From assembly GCA_029054535.1 (NCBI GenBank), contig JAIDFC010000130.1:1-22269 (forward strand): a DNA stretch of 22,269 bases. Direction: 5' to 3'. Below, one piece after another: positions 6,400 through 15,008 of this stretch (its first letter is position 1; each line of letters begins with the position of its first letter). The notes beneath the pieces are model-generated. The model did no database searches and was not told the origin of the DNA. It was given only the letters and a program-made list of their open reading frames with translations. Origin of the DNA: Rikenella sp. GTDB taxonomy: Bacteria; Bacteroidota; Bacteroidia; Bacteroidales; Rikenellaceae. A program made the position numbers and the translations under genes.

Positions 6400-7129
6400 C
6401 GGTGATGATACGCCTCCATAGTTCCGGTTCGCAAAGCGGGTAGTGGGGCATCGCCGGTCGTATCGAGACCGGTACGCCCGCCTCGTTCCAATAGCGTTCC
6501 ATGTTCTCCGGCGGAAAAATCGCGTCCCGCCCCCCGACAATCGCTGTCGTCCACAAGCCTTTTTCAGGTAAAAGATCGGCCGTGGAGGAGCTCAGGGCTT
6601 GTCGCTGAAGCGAGACCAGCTCGTCGTAAATCTCCTCCAAAGGCCGGGTCGAGCGGTGTCGGTAGTACTCCCGCAGCACCTCCGGCGTGCCGCACATCCG
6701 TTCCAGAAACCGAGTCGTTCCGGCCCCGCCGATGCTCCGCACGGTAACGGCGAAAGCCCGCGCCGGAATCCCGTAGCGGTCGTGAATCGGAGCGGGCGTC
6801 CCTCCGATCGCCACCGCGGCACTCCAAAACCCGCCTGGCCGCATCGCACAGAGCGGCCCGAAGACCTGTTCCGCCGCCCAGACGCCGAACGACCAGGCTG
6901 CCAAACGACGCTCCCGATACGGGGCCAAGAGTTCATACAATGTATCGAGTTCCGCCTGCTTCGGCAAATCCCGGTAGTCGAACAGGCACAGAAAATCCCA
7001 CCCTTCCGGCAAAACCGCGTGCCGAACCAGCTCGTCCGACCCGGCCCAACCGGCCGCAAATACGAGTACACCCCGCTCTCCGGCCGCCGAGGTTGCTGAA
7101 TTCGGGCGTTTTATCCAAACAGCTTGCAT
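6386..7129 (-). CDS. bioG: Pimeloyl-ACP methyl ester esterase BioG (DUF452)
   Basis: A 247-residue alpha/beta hydrolase of the BioG (DUF452) family, the esterase that Bacteroidetes and some proteobacteria use in place of BioH. It cleaves the methyl ester of pimeloyl-ACP and so ends chain elongation. A plausible triad is visible: Ser80 in AAWSFGVWAA, Asp202 in GGRDAIFPP and His229 in MPHYPL. The N-terminal LVFAAGWAGS matches the family oxyanion region. It overlaps bioF by 19 bp upstream and bioC by 14 bp downstream, so the three are probably translated in a coupled manner. Confidence 0.93.
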   Translation of the reverse strand: MQAVWIKRPNSATSAAGERGVLVFAAGWAGSDELVRHAVLPEGWDFLCLFDYRDLPKQAELDTLYELLAPYRERRLAAWSFGVWAAEQVFGPLCAMRPGGFWSAAVAIGGTPAPIHDRYGIPARAFAVTVRSIGGAGTTRFLERMCGTPEVLREYYRHRSTRPLEEIYDELVSLQRQALSSSTADLLPEKGLWTTAIVGGRDAIFPPENMERYWNEAGVPVSIRPAMPHYPLCEPELWRRIITDEAR

Positions 7130-8316
7130 AACTTAGCGAATCGTTCGATTTCGTGGGGTTCGTGGTGGGCACACAGCGAGACCCGTATCCGTGCCTCGCC
7201 CCGCGGCACGGTCGGGTGCCGAATAGCTGTGGTCCAGAACCCCTCGTCGCGCAACGCCGCCGCCATCTCCAAAGCCCGGTCGTTGCTTCCCGCCGGAATC
7301 GGAATAATTTGCGATCCGTACGGCACTTCCGGTCGCAAAACATCGTTCACGACCGCGATCAATTCCCGCAACCGTTCCCGCCGCGCGCCGAACTGTGGCA
7401 GCCGTTCGAGTACGAACCGGGTCCACCGCAGCGAAATGTCGGGCAGGGCGGTCGAGAAGATCAGAGGGCGCATCCGGTTCACCAGCAGCTCTTTCGTCTC
7501 CTGCGAGCAAGCCACGGCCGCCCCCGCCGAAGCGATCGCCTTGCCGAATGTAACGACATGATACGCTGCATGCAAAGGCTTGTCCGGATGCGCCGCGTTA
7601 TACGCCGCCAGCAGCCCCGTCCCCTCCGGCCCGTACACCCCGAAGGCGTGCGCCTCGTCCAGATAGAGCAGGAATCCGTACTCCTGTTGCAGCTCCGCGA
7701 GCCGTTCCAGCGGCGCGAAATCGCCATCCATGCTGAACAAACTTTCGGTTACGACGATGATCCGTTTCCGCTCGTTTTTCGTCGTCTCCGAAAAGGACCC
7801 GGCAGCCAGCATCGCGGCCAGCTGCTCCATGTCGTTGTGTCGGAACCGCCGCCACTCGACCCCCGCTTCGCAGAGCCGCAGGCCGTCGATCAAGCTGGCA
7901 TGGACCAACTTGTCTGCCAGAATCAAGTCTCCGCGTTGCGCCACCGCAGGCAGCGCGCCCGAGTTCACGGCGAACCCGGATCCCAGCACCAGCGCGGCCT
8001 CGGCATGCAGGAGCCGAGCCAGACATGTTTCCAGCGCGGCATACGCCGGAGTGTTTCCTGTCATCAGCCGCGAGGAAGGATTCCCCAACAAAAAGGAATC
8101 CGGCCATTCGCGAATGGCGGATTCCAAAAACTCGTGCTGCAGCCCGCTGGCCTCGTCCCCTCCCAACCCCAGGTAGTCGTTCGACGAGAGGTTATAGTAC
8201 CCTTTCCCGTCGTTGCTGTCCGGGTAAACCATGGTCCCGGCAGAGCGTAAAACGTTCAGCCTGCGCAGGTTGCCCTGCTGTTGCAAGGTGTCGAGAATCT
8301 CGGTTTCGCGGGTCAT
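7111..8316 (-). CDS. bioF: 8-amino-7-oxononanoate synthase BioF
   Basis: A 401-residue PLP enzyme that condenses pimeloyl-ACP (or CoA) with alanine to give 8-amino-7-oxononanoate. Fold-type I alpha-oxoamine synthase motifs are all present: NDYLGL (46-51), SSRLMTGNT (81-89), LGSGFAVNSG, DEAHAFGVYGPEGTG (220-234), and HVVTFGKAIASAGA with Lys259 as the expected Schiff-base lysine. The same family includes serine palmitoyltransferase and the cysteate acyltransferases of sulfonolipid synthesis. Overlap with bioG and the following bioC/bioD argue strongly for the biotin role. It starts 9 bp after the DUF2007 gene. Confidence 0.94.
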   Translation of the reverse strand: MTRETEILDTLQQQGNLRRLNVLRSAGTMVYPDSNDGKGYYNLSSNDYLGLGGDEASGLQHEFLESAIREWPDSFLLGNPSSRLMTGNTPAYAALETCLARLLHAEAALVLGSGFAVNSGALPAVAQRGDLILADKLVHASLIDGLRLCEAGVEWRRFRHNDMEQLAAMLAAGSFSETTKNERKRIIVVTESLFSMDGDFAPLERLAELQQEYGFLLYLDEAHAFGVYGPEGTGLLAAYNAAHPDKPLHAAYHVVTFGKAIASAGAAVACSQETKELLVNRMRPLIFSTALPDISLRWTRFVLERLPQFGARRERLRELIAVVNDVLRPEVPYGSQIIPIPAGSNDRALEMAAALRDEGFWTTAIRHPTVPRGEARIRVSLCAHHEPHEIERFAKLCKLFG

Positions 8317-8325
8317 CGTTCGTTG

Positions 8326-8580
8326 TTAGTCGTTCTCGTCGGGCAGCTCCGAGCCGGGTACGAGTTCCACGGCGCGCACGGCATCCGGTTCGGCCACGGT
8401 CAGGCTCACCTGGCCCTGGATGAAAGGAAGCACGGTGCCGCCGATCGCACCGTCTATGCTACAAGAAATGCCGTTGTTTTCGAGCAGCTCGGCGTCCAAA
8501 TAGGCTTCGTTCGGCGTCGTGTACCGTTTGATGGCCACCACGCGGCTCTGATCGGTCGTTGTGTTACGATAGGTTGTCAT
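8326..8580 (-). CDS. DUF2007 small protein (putative signal-transducing protein)
   Basis: An 84-residue protein with the DUF2007 pattern: VVAIKRYTTPNEAYLDAELLENNGISCSI, then a short loop and VSLTVAEPDAVRAVELV, giving a small alpha/beta domain. The family resembles PII-like folds and is described as putatively signal transducing, but no function is established. The frame continues upstream of the ATG at 8580, but that ATG overlaps the end of comB by 17 bp, the usual coupling in this operon, and the domain begins just after it. It sits between comB and bioF, so it is co-transcribed with biotin genes. Whether it takes part in biotin or sulfonate metabolism is unknown. Confidence 0.85.
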   Translation of the reverse strand: MTTYRNTTTDQSRVVAIKRYTTPNEAYLDAELLENNGISCSIDGAIGGTVLPFIQGQVSLTVAEPDAVRAVELVPGSELPDEND

Positions 8581-9316
8581 GTCGGATCCCTCCTTCGGTT
8601 GTGATCCGCGGGGTGGCGTCCGTAACGTTCCGCTGCAAGCACCAAGCGATATCCTCGCTCCAACGCGCCTTGATGCGATGATAGTGTTCGCAATGGTCCA
8701 AAGCGCTCTGCAAGTCCGTCTCGTACCGCCGGTATACGTCCGCACACCACCACGCCAGATCGGTGAGTGTATATCCGGCTTCCGACTCCAAATACCGTGC
8801 CAGCATCCCCGCACAAAGCGCGTCTTCGATCGTAAACCGGTCGTTCCGACCCGAACAGATCAACGCCACGTCCCGTCCCGACGCTCCCAATCGCCGTGCC
8901 ACGGCATCGGCGTTCAAAAACGCGGCTACGTAAATCTCCGCCGCCCAACCCTGGGCGCAATTCACGGCCCGGGTCCCGTTGGTCGTGCTCATCACGATCG
9001 TTGCATCCCGAACCACATCCGGCGTATACCGCAACGGCGAGTTGTCGAGGTCGAACCCCTCGACGATCACGGTCTTCCGCTCGCCTCCCAACAGCACAGG
9101 CCCGCTGTCGCCGAGCATACGATGCTCGGCGACGAGCCGGTCCCGCAACAGGAAACTCTCCTCGATCCCGGTCATCGGTATGATCTCTCGCGCGCCGTTC
9201 CGAAAGGCGGTTACCATCACGCTCGTGGCCCGAAAAACGTCGATCACGGCGACGCTCCTCCCCGCCACCCGCTCCTCGACCACCTCGCCCGCACTCCCGA
9301 TCACGTCTACTTCCAT
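8564..9316 (-). CDS. comB: ComB-family 2-phosphosulfolactate phosphatase
   Basis: A 250-residue protein of the ComB family, Mg-dependent phosphatases that convert 2-phosphosulfolactate to sulfolactate, first known from coenzyme M synthesis in methanogens. Family blocks are clear: VAVIDVFRATSVMVTAF, a GGERKTVIVEGFDLDNSP segment, MSTTNGTRAV, and GRNDRFTIEDALCAG. It is the first gene of a run of six closely spaced or overlapping minus-strand genes ending in bioD. No comA (phosphosulfolactate synthase) is seen here, so the in vivo substrate is uncertain. The start at 9316 lies 30 bp from the repeat element at 9347-9650. Confidence 0.88.
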   Translation of the reverse strand: MEVDVIGSAGEVVEERVAGRSVAVIDVFRATSVMVTAFRNGAREIIPMTGIEESFLLRDRLVAEHRMLGDSGPVLLGGERKTVIVEGFDLDNSPLRYTPDVVRDATIVMSTTNGTRAVNCAQGWAAEIYVAAFLNADAVARRLGASGRDVALICSGRNDRFTIEDALCAGMLARYLESEAGYTLTDLAWWCADVYRRYETDLQSALDHCEHYHRIKARWSEDIAWCLQRNVTDATPRITTEGGIRHDNLS

Positions 9317-9346
9317 GATTTGTTACTTTTAATTGTTCGGTTGTTC

Positions 9347-9650
9347 TTGCAAACAGTCATTAGCTACTGTACGGAACCGTACTTTTTCTGAAGAAAAAGT
9401 ACCAAAAAGACTTCCGGCGATACTGCGTATCGCATGGGCTGCCGTAGTCAAGAGCCTTGGGGATTTGTCTTTGGGCCGAAAGAATGGGCGGGCAAAGGTT
9501 TTGCATTGAGAAAGCCCGCCCATTCTTCGGCCCAAAAGTAAACCGAGACTATTCACTAAGAACGGTCATGGAATGCGTAAGCATTCCCGAAAGTTTCTTT
9601 GGTACTTTCTGTTCACAGAAAGTACAGTACCCGCACGTCGCCAAAGAACG
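9347..9650 (+). repeat. Mosaic palindromic element, copy 2
   Basis: An element of about 300 bp between lacZ (3' end) and comB (5' end). In order it has: flank GCAAACAGTCATTAGCTACT; left hairpin (stem GTACTTTTTC, loop TGAA, 9379-9402); hairpin GCGATAC/GTATCGC (9417-9433); module GGGCTGCCGTAGTCAAGAGC; core inverted repeat (arms 9470-9493 and 9514-9537, beginning TTTGGGCCGAA); hairpin GGAATGC/GCATTCC (9570-9587); right hairpin (stem GTACTTTCTG, loop TTCA, 9602-9625); and flank CCGCACGTCGCCAAAGAACG. The flanks, end hairpins and small hairpins match copy 1 in the opposite orientation, while the core arms are unrelated. No ORF of credible coding character is present. Confidence 0.88.
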
Positions 9651-9672
9651 GTTACAAAGAAAACCGAACGAT

Positions 9673-12600
9673 TTAATAGTTATAACCCGTGAGCCGTTGG
9701 ACGTTGGACGCCGATTTGATCGGCACCAGCGTGAACCCCCACGTGTAATTCCGATCGACCGGCAGTTGGTACTGCGCATACGGTTGCGACCACCAGCTGT
9801 CGTCTCCGCCGACGCCCAGCATTTTGTAGTCCAGGCACAGCTCGACGAAGTCGCGCGGCGAGATGTCGTTCGTATGCGTTTGTTTCGGTTTGACGTTCCG
9901 TCCCGCCGCATCCGAATGATCCTCGTTCGGCGTGCGGTTGTTCCACTGGTACGGCCGGTCGGATTCCTGTCCGTCGAAGTCCTCGACCGAGTTCCGCAGG
10001 GCGTTGAACTCCAATACGGAATCGGCTTCGACCAGCAGCCCCGTCCCTTTCGGCCGGTTCAGCGCCAGCCAACGCGTATCCGTGTGGTGTCCCGTCTCCT
10101 GCGGACGCACGTAGTCGAACGCCTCGGCCCCCGCGTTGCTCCGATACAGCCCGATGTTCGTGCCGTAGTTGCGGTCCTGGTAGTTTTCTTCCGGTCCGCG
10201 GCCGAAATATTGGAGGTTGGCCATGTCTGCCGGCAACCGCAAGCGCATCCCCAGACGCGGCAACTGGCTCTTCGACGCCGGATTCCCCTGAAAGTCGTAA
10301 CCTACGTGGATCGCCCCCGTCGGATAGATCTTATAGGTTATCGTCAACCCGCACCCCTCCGGCAGAGTGTAAGTCGCCGTTACGAGCACCGCGTTTTCTT
10401 GCGGAGTCGCCGTTACGGAGGCCGCCCGCAGCTTCTGCGAAGCCTCTTTCCAGACCTGCATCCGGCGCGGCATGCCGCTGCCGTAGTCGTTGTCGGTCGG
10501 CGCGCGCCAGAAGTTCGGTTGCAGACCGAACCCGTCGTTGACGTACTCCTGACCGCCGAACCGATACGACGTGATGTTCCCCGTCGTACGGTCCACCGTC
10601 AGGCCGAAGCCCGAACCGAGGATCCCGATCTCGTTCGCGCTCTCCTCGACCGAAAGCACCCCCTGTGCCGTGTAGGTCCGTTTCGCGCCCCGCAGATGGT
10701 CCAGGGCGAACTGTTCCGTCGCCACCGTGCTCCCCGCTTTGAGCGGTCCGTCGGCCGCCTTGAGCGCGACCGTGAAGTGGACGAAATACTCCGTCCCCGG
10801 CAGTACCGCCAGCCCGCCGACCGGCACCGTAACGATCCGTGTTTCGCCCGGCGCGAGGTCCAGATTGCCCAACGTCCCCTGTCGTACCGTCCGTTCGTTG
10901 GCCGTAATCGTGTACCGCACCGTGTATTTCGAGAGGTTGGTGAAGTCGTACCGGTTTTCGACCTCGAATTTCCCCGCCTGCAGGTCCACCGGCCGGAACC
11001 AGACGTATTGATACATCTTCTTGACCTCCGCGATCCCGGGATGCGGCGTGCGGTCCGGACTCACCAGCCCGTTGCAGAGGAAGTTGCCGTCCGACGGCCG
11101 GTTCACTCCGAAATCTCCGCCGTATGCCCAGTAAGACTCCCCGTTACCGGTCGTGTCTTCGACCAGCAGCCCCTGGTCGACCCAGTCCCAGATGAAGCCC
11201 CCTTGCAGGTTCGGATACTTGTAAATCGCCTCCCACATGTCGCGGAATCCGCCCGTCGAGTTCCCCATCGCATGGGCATATTCCGATGCGATATACGGCC
11301 GGTCGGTCTCCATCTGTCCCCACCGCTCGAACGTGGCCGCCGACGGATACTGAGGACAGAAAATGTCGGTGTTCCACTCCAGCAGCGCCCGTTCGTACTG
11401 CACCGGCCGCAGCGTGTCCATCCCTTTGAGCCACAGGTAGGTCTCGTAGAAGTTGTAGCCGTTCCCCGCCTCGTTCCCTAAGGACCAGAACATCACGCTC
11501 GGAAAATTCTTCGTCTGGTGGTACATGTTCTGCGTGCGGTCCATATGCTTCGTGAGCCATTGCGGATTGTTACCCAGCGTCCGCCCCTTGGCCAGGTCGT
11601 ACCCCATGCCGTGCGACTCGATATTGGCTTCGTTGCAGAGGTAGAAACCGTATTCGTCCGCCAGTTCGTAGAACCGTCGCTGCTGCGGATAGTGGCACAA
11701 CCGGATCGCATTGATATTGTTGGCTTTCATCAGCGCGAAGTCTTCGCGAATGGTCGCCTCGTCGAGCACATGGCCCGTCTTTTCGTGGTGTTCGTGGTAG
11801 TTCACTCCTTTGATATGGACCGGCCGCCCGTTCACATAATACCGATTCCCCTTGACCTCGCTGGTCCGGAACCCGACCCGTGCGCTGGTGTATTCGACGA
11901 ACTGTCCGCCCGCCCGGATCTTCAGCACCAGATTATAGAGGTACGGATCCTCGGCGCTCCACCGCCGCACGTTCCGAAACGCGTCCTTGTTCTGCCGCGC
12001 GGTCCGCCGGAACCGCACGGTATCCCGCCCGTAGCCGTCGAGTTCGATCTCCTGATACGAGTAGTCGATCATCGTTCCGTCGGCATCCTCCAGCTCGAAC
12101 CACACCTGAACCGGTCCCGACGGCCTCACGAAGCTGTTGACCATCGCCACGTCCAGGTTCAGAATCCCGTCCGTGTAGGTCGAATCCAGCGTCGCAACCA
12201 CATGAAAGTCTTCGATATGGGTCTTCGGCTGCGAGTAGATGTACATCTCGCGCTCGATCCCGCTCAGCCGCCAAAAATCCTGACACTCCAAGTACGACCC
12301 GGTGCTCCACCGGTAAATCTCCAAGGCCAGCACGTTGGTCCCGTCGGTCAGGTAGTCGTTGAGCTTGAATTCCGCGGCATCTTTCGAGTCTTCGCTGTAG
12401 CCGACTTTGTGTCCGTTGAGGTAGACGTACACGCCCGACTTTGCCCCCCCGATATGCAGATAGACGTCCCGGTCCTTCATCCAAAGCGGCGCCTCGAACG
12501 TAGTCCGATACAATCCTACTTCATTGGCCTCCGGAAGCTGCGGCGGGGTCGGTTTGTACGGTGCGAACTCGTACGGCTGGTTGGTGTAAATGGCATCCCC

Positions 12601-13017
12601 ATAGCCATTGACTTCCCACGTAGCCGGCACTTGCAAACTGTCCCAGCCCGAAACGTCGAACCCGAGCTTGTAAAAATCCGCCGGCCGCTCCCGATGGTCG
12701 GCCAGCCACTTGAACCGCCACGGCCGATTGAGCGAGATATAGTACTCCGAAGTCGTATAATCGTTGGCCGCCGCCACATTCCGGTTCTCGTACGACATGA
12801 AAAACGCCCGCGGCCGTTCCCGCCCCACCTGGGCGATCTCCGGGTTCTGCCACTCCGGTAGGGCACTGGCCCCGTCGTTCACAGTGGTAGCCGTTTCCGA
12901 GGCTTGTCCGAATTGCCACTCGGTCGGCGGCAGTTGGCCGTGTGCGTGGCGCGCCGACATCCCGCTCCAAAGGCTCAGGATGAACAGGGCGCCGAGAGTC
13001 TTGATGCTCGATTTCAT
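9673..13017 (-). CDS. lacZ: Secreted GH2 beta-galactosidase (LacZ type)
   Basis: A 1114-residue glycoside hydrolase family 2 enzyme. A signal peptide (MKSSIKTLGALFILSLW..., probable cleavage after AHG near residue 27) predicts export to the periplasm or surface. After it come the N-terminal sugar-binding domain (LNRPWRFKWLADHRERP, VPATWEVNGYGDAIYTNQPYEF), immunoglobulin-like domains, and the TIM barrel. WSLGNEAGNG holds the acid/base Glu516 and YIASEYAHAMGNS the nucleophile Glu579; NEANIESHGMGY carries metal-site residues. The C-terminal region (TDNDYGSGMPRR, LGMRLRLP, YFGRGPEENYQDR) is the small-chain LacZ domain. The frame is open upstream, but MKSSIK gives the signal peptide. No SusC/D genes adjoin it; repeat elements flank both sides. 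Beta-galactoside hydrolysis is likely, the exact glycan unknown. Confidence 0.93.
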   Translation of the reverse strand: MKSSIKTLGALFILSLWSGMSARHAHGQLPPTEWQFGQASETATTVNDGASALPEWQNPEIAQVGRERPRAFFMSYENRNVAAANDYTTSEYYISLNRPWRFKWLADHRERPADFYKLGFDVSGWDSLQVPATWEVNGYGDAIYTNQPYEFAPYKPTPPQLPEANEVGLYRTTFEAPLWMKDRDVYLHIGGAKSGVYVYLNGHKVGYSEDSKDAAEFKLNDYLTDGTNVLALEIYRWSTGSYLECQDFWRLSGIEREMYIYSQPKTHIEDFHVVATLDSTYTDGILNLDVAMVNSFVRPSGPVQVWFELEDADGTMIDYSYQEIELDGYGRDTVRFRRTARQNKDAFRNVRRWSAEDPYLYNLVLKIRAGGQFVEYTSARVGFRTSEVKGNRYYVNGRPVHIKGVNYHEHHEKTGHVLDEATIREDFALMKANNINAIRLCHYPQQRRFYELADEYGFYLCNEANIESHGMGYDLAKGRTLGNNPQWLTKHMDRTQNMYHQTKNFPSVMFWSLGNEAGNGYNFYETYLWLKGMDTLRPVQYERALLEWNTDIFCPQYPSAATFERWGQMETDRPYIASEYAHAMGNSTGGFRDMWEAIYKYPNLQGGFIWDWVDQGLLVEDTTGNGESYWAYGGDFGVNRPSDGNFLCNGLVSPDRTPHPGIAEVKKMYQYVWFRPVDLQAGKFEVENRYDFTNLSKYTVRYTITANERTVRQGTLGNLDLAPGETRIVTVPVGGLAVLPGTEYFVHFTVALKAADGPLKAGSTVATEQFALDHLRGAKRTYTAQGVLSVEESANEIGILGSGFGLTVDRTTGNITSYRFGGQEYVNDGFGLQPNFWRAPTDNDYGSGMPRRMQVWKEASQKLRAASVTATPQENAVLVTATYTLPEGCGLTITYKIYPTGAIHVGYDFQGNPASKSQLPRLGMRLRLPADMANLQYFGRGPEENYQDRNYGTNIGLYRSNAGAEAFDYVRPQETGHHTDTRWLALNRPKGTGLLVEADSVLEFNALRNSVEDFDGQESDRPYQWNNRTPNEDHSDAAGRNVKPKQTHTNDISPRDFVELCLDYKMLGVGGDDSWWSQPYAQYQLPVDRNYTWGFTLVPIKSASNVQRLTGYNY

Positions 13018-13056
13018 ATTCGATTTAATAAGTTCGGTTTTAGTTGACTGTATATT

Positions 13057-13358
13057 CTTAGTGGTTTGAGGGTACTGTTCTCTTGTTTGCCGGTTGCGTA
13101 TCGGTTGTATTTTGCAGGGCCGACGCCAGCGGAGTGGCCGCCCGAGCTTGCGAGGAATGCGGCCCTTCGCCCGGGGTGGCGTCGGCCCGCAGTGCCTGGC
13201 GGCACGCAAGATGCTCCACGGAGCTGCGACGTATTCCCGAAAGTTTTTACCTAACGGTTTCCTCTCGCTACCTCGGCAAAGCCCGCAAGCGGTCTCTGCT
13301 CTCGGTACGCTGCTCGGTTGTTCACAAAAAGAACAGTCAGATATGGTCGCTAAAGAAC
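13057..13358. repeat. Mosaic palindromic element, copy 4 (degenerate)
   Basis: This fills the gap between der (3' end) and lacZ (5' end). Both edges carry the right-type flank in inverted orientation. The left edge reads GGTACTGTTCTCTTG near 13071, the reverse complement of the usual end. The right edge reads TTGTTCACAAAAAGAACAGT near 13318, followed by GGTCGCTAAAGAACG. The core is a GC-rich inverted repeat (GGGCCGACGCCA at 13117-13128 with TGGCGTCGGCCC at 13177-13188, plus GGCCGC at 13137-13142 with GCGGCC at 13159-13164). The module ATTCCCGAAAGTTTT (13233-13247) matches copies 1-3, and about 70 bp of extra sequence is inserted after it. Confidence 0.7.
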
Positions 13359-13392
13359 GAAAACTGCAATAAAACAGTATCTATCGGTCCCT

Positions 13393-14712
13393 CTATTTTT
13401 GACGGAAATAGATCTGCATCGGCACCCCGGTGAAGTCCCACTGGTCGCGGATCCGGTTTTCGATGAACCGCCGGTAGGGGTCCTTGACGTACTGCGGCAG
13501 GTTGACGAAAAAGGCGAATTGCGGCGTCGGTGTCGGCAGCATCATGGCGTACTTGATCCGGATATATTTCCCCTTGATACTCGGCGGCGGGGTCTGTTCG
13601 ATGATCGGGAGGATGAAGTCGTTGAGTTCCGACGTGGGGATCCTCCGTTTCCGATTCTCGCACACGTGCAGGGCCAGTTTCAAGGCGTCGAAAATGCGCT
13701 GTTTTTCGGTTACCGACGTGAAGACGATCGGCACGTCGTTGAACGGCGCGAGCTTCCGCCGAATGTTCTCGGCGTACTCTTTCATCGTATTGGCCTGTTT
13801 GTCCGGCACGGTGTCCCACTTGTTCACCACGATCACGCACCCTTTCCGATTCTTGACCACCAGGTGAAAGATGTTCATATCCTGCGCGTCGACCCCTTGC
13901 GAGGCGTCGAGCATCAGGATCGCCGTGTCGCAATCCTCGATCGCCCGGATGGTCCGCATCACGGAGTAAAACTCCAGGTCGTCCGTAACTTTCTGTTTCT
14001 TGCGCAGCCCGGCGGTGTCCACCAGCGTAAATTCCATCCCGAATTTGTTGTAGTGCGAGTGGATCGCGTCGCGCGTGGTCCCGGCAATCGGCGTTACGAT
14101 ATTTCGCTCCTCGCCTAAGAGGGCGTTGGTAAGCGACGATTTCCCCACATTCGGTCGTCCGACGATCGCCAGTTTCGGGATCGTTGTATCGTTTGCATCC
14201 TCCGGTGCGTTTGTCTCTTCCGGCAGCGTCGCCACGACTGCGTCCATCAACTCGCCGGTTCCGGATCCGGTCATGGAGCTGATCGTGATCGGATCGCCCA
14301 ACCCCAAGGCGTAAAATTCGTACGAGTCGGTCTGCCGCTGCGTATTGTCGACCTTGTTGACCACCAGGTGGACCGGTTTCGACTGCCGCCGCAACAGTTC
14401 GGCCATCGTCTGGTCGAGGTCCGTGATCCCCGTCTCGACATCGACCATGAAAATCAACTCGTCGGCCTCGTCGATCGCCAGTTGCACCTGTCGACAAATC
14501 GCCTGTTCGAAAACATCCTCCGAGTTCACCGTAAACCCGCCGGTGTCGATCACCGTAAACTCTCGCCCGTTCCAGTCCGTCGTCCCGTAATGCCGGTCGC
14601 GCGTCGTCCCTTCCGTCGCGTCCACAATGGCTTGGCGCATCCCTACCAACCGGTTGAAAAGCGTACTCTTACCCACGTTCGGCCGTCCCACGATCGCTAC
14701 TATATTTCCCAT
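13393..14712 (-). CDS. der: Ribosome biogenesis GTPase Der (EngA)
   Basis: A 439-residue double-GTPase that assists assembly of the 50S ribosomal subunit. Two G domains in tandem each have GRPNVGKS (residues about 9-16 and 185-192). They also have TEGTTRDRHYG and IAGTTRDAIHS switch regions, DTGGF and DTAGL G3 motifs, and NKVD and NKWD G4 motifs. The C-terminal KH-like domain begins near residue 360 (RIPTSELNDFILPIIEQTPPP) and ends FTGVPMQIYFRQK. Length and order are normal for the family. A possible -7 element (TATCTTTA on the minus strand, 14738-14745) lies about 25 bp before the start. Divergent to it is the candidate small RNA. Confidence 0.97.
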   Translation of the reverse strand: MGNIVAIVGRPNVGKSTLFNRLVGMRQAIVDATEGTTRDRHYGTTDWNGREFTVIDTGGFTVNSEDVFEQAICRQVQLAIDEADELIFMVDVETGITDLDQTMAELLRRQSKPVHLVVNKVDNTQRQTDSYEFYALGLGDPITISSMTGSGTGELMDAVVATLPEETNAPEDANDTTIPKLAIVGRPNVGKSSLTNALLGEERNIVTPIAGTTRDAIHSHYNKFGMEFTLVDTAGLRKKQKVTDDLEFYSVMRTIRAIEDCDTAILMLDASQGVDAQDMNIFHLVVKNRKGCVIVVNKWDTVPDKQANTMKEYAENIRRKLAPFNDVPIVFTSVTEKQRIFDALKLALHVCENRKRRIPTSELNDFILPIIEQTPPPSIKGKYIRIKYAMMLPTPTPQFAFFVNLPQYVKDPYRRFIENRIRDQWDFTGVPMQIYFRQK

Positions 14713-14843
14713 ATCCTACTCGATCTTAAACAGGGAGTAAAGATAATACATTTTTTCGGTTCTTAGGGGGTGTGTGTAATCTATTGATAATAAGTTGTTT
14801 GGGATTTAGTTAATAAAATATTTTAAAAAATTTATAAAATAAT

Positions 14844-14874
14844 TTTGTAATTCCGATTCCGTGCCTTACCTTTG
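14844..14874 (+). promoter_or_regulatory. Strong Bacteroidetes promoter of the candidate small RNA
   Basis: TTTG (14844-14847), a 19-bp spacer and TACCTTTG (14867-14874) match both promoter boxes exactly. The roughly 50 bp upstream are almost pure A/T, like an UP element. It points away from der, into a region without a protein gene. Confidence 0.75.
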
Positions 14875-14877
14875 TCG

Positions 14878-15008
14878 CATCGATTTAGGGAGGGTGGCAG
14901 TTTGGTACACAAATTGCTTCTTTTCATAAAAGAGTTTGGGTTAGTAGCCGATGGGGTGGTTCCCGGAGGCGGAAATGGGCAAGACTATGACGGTCTTGCC
15001 CATTTTTT
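14878..15008 (+). ncRNA. Candidate orphan small RNA, about 130 nt
   Basis: A consensus promoter at 14844-14874 and an intrinsic terminator ending near 15008 define a transcript of about 130 nt with no convincing ORF. Predicted by eye, it folds into a hairpin GCAGTTTG/CAAATTGC (loop GTACA), a second hairpin TCTTTT/AAAAGA, a GC-rich middle section with GGGGTGGTTCCC, and the terminator stem. I do not recognise it as 6S, SRP, tmRNA or RNase P RNA. It could instead be a leader whose downstream gene was lost to the repeat array. Exact ends are estimates. Confidence 0.55.
14973..15008 (+). terminator. Intrinsic terminator of the candidate small RNA
   Basis: A perfect 13-bp stem (AAATGGGCAAGAC at 14973-14985 with GTCTTGCCCATTT at 14993-15005) and 7-nt loop run directly into six T residues. 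Confidence 0.9.

Noticed and set aside
9317..9346. Biotin operator or riboswitch upstream of the comB-bio operon
   Set aside because: No long dyad or known riboswitch core is visible in the 30 bp before the repeat element, and no convincing TAnnTTTG promoter.
9457..12861. Long plus-strand open frames (674 and 447 codons) antisense to lacZ
   Set aside because: They mirror the codon pattern of lacZ and begin inside the repeat; composition is Arg/Val/Pro-rich with no recognisable fold.
9347..13358. lacZ flanked by related repeats, considered as a composite transposon
   Set aside because: No transposase or integrase is present, and the same repeats occur at ordinary gene boundaries throughout the window.
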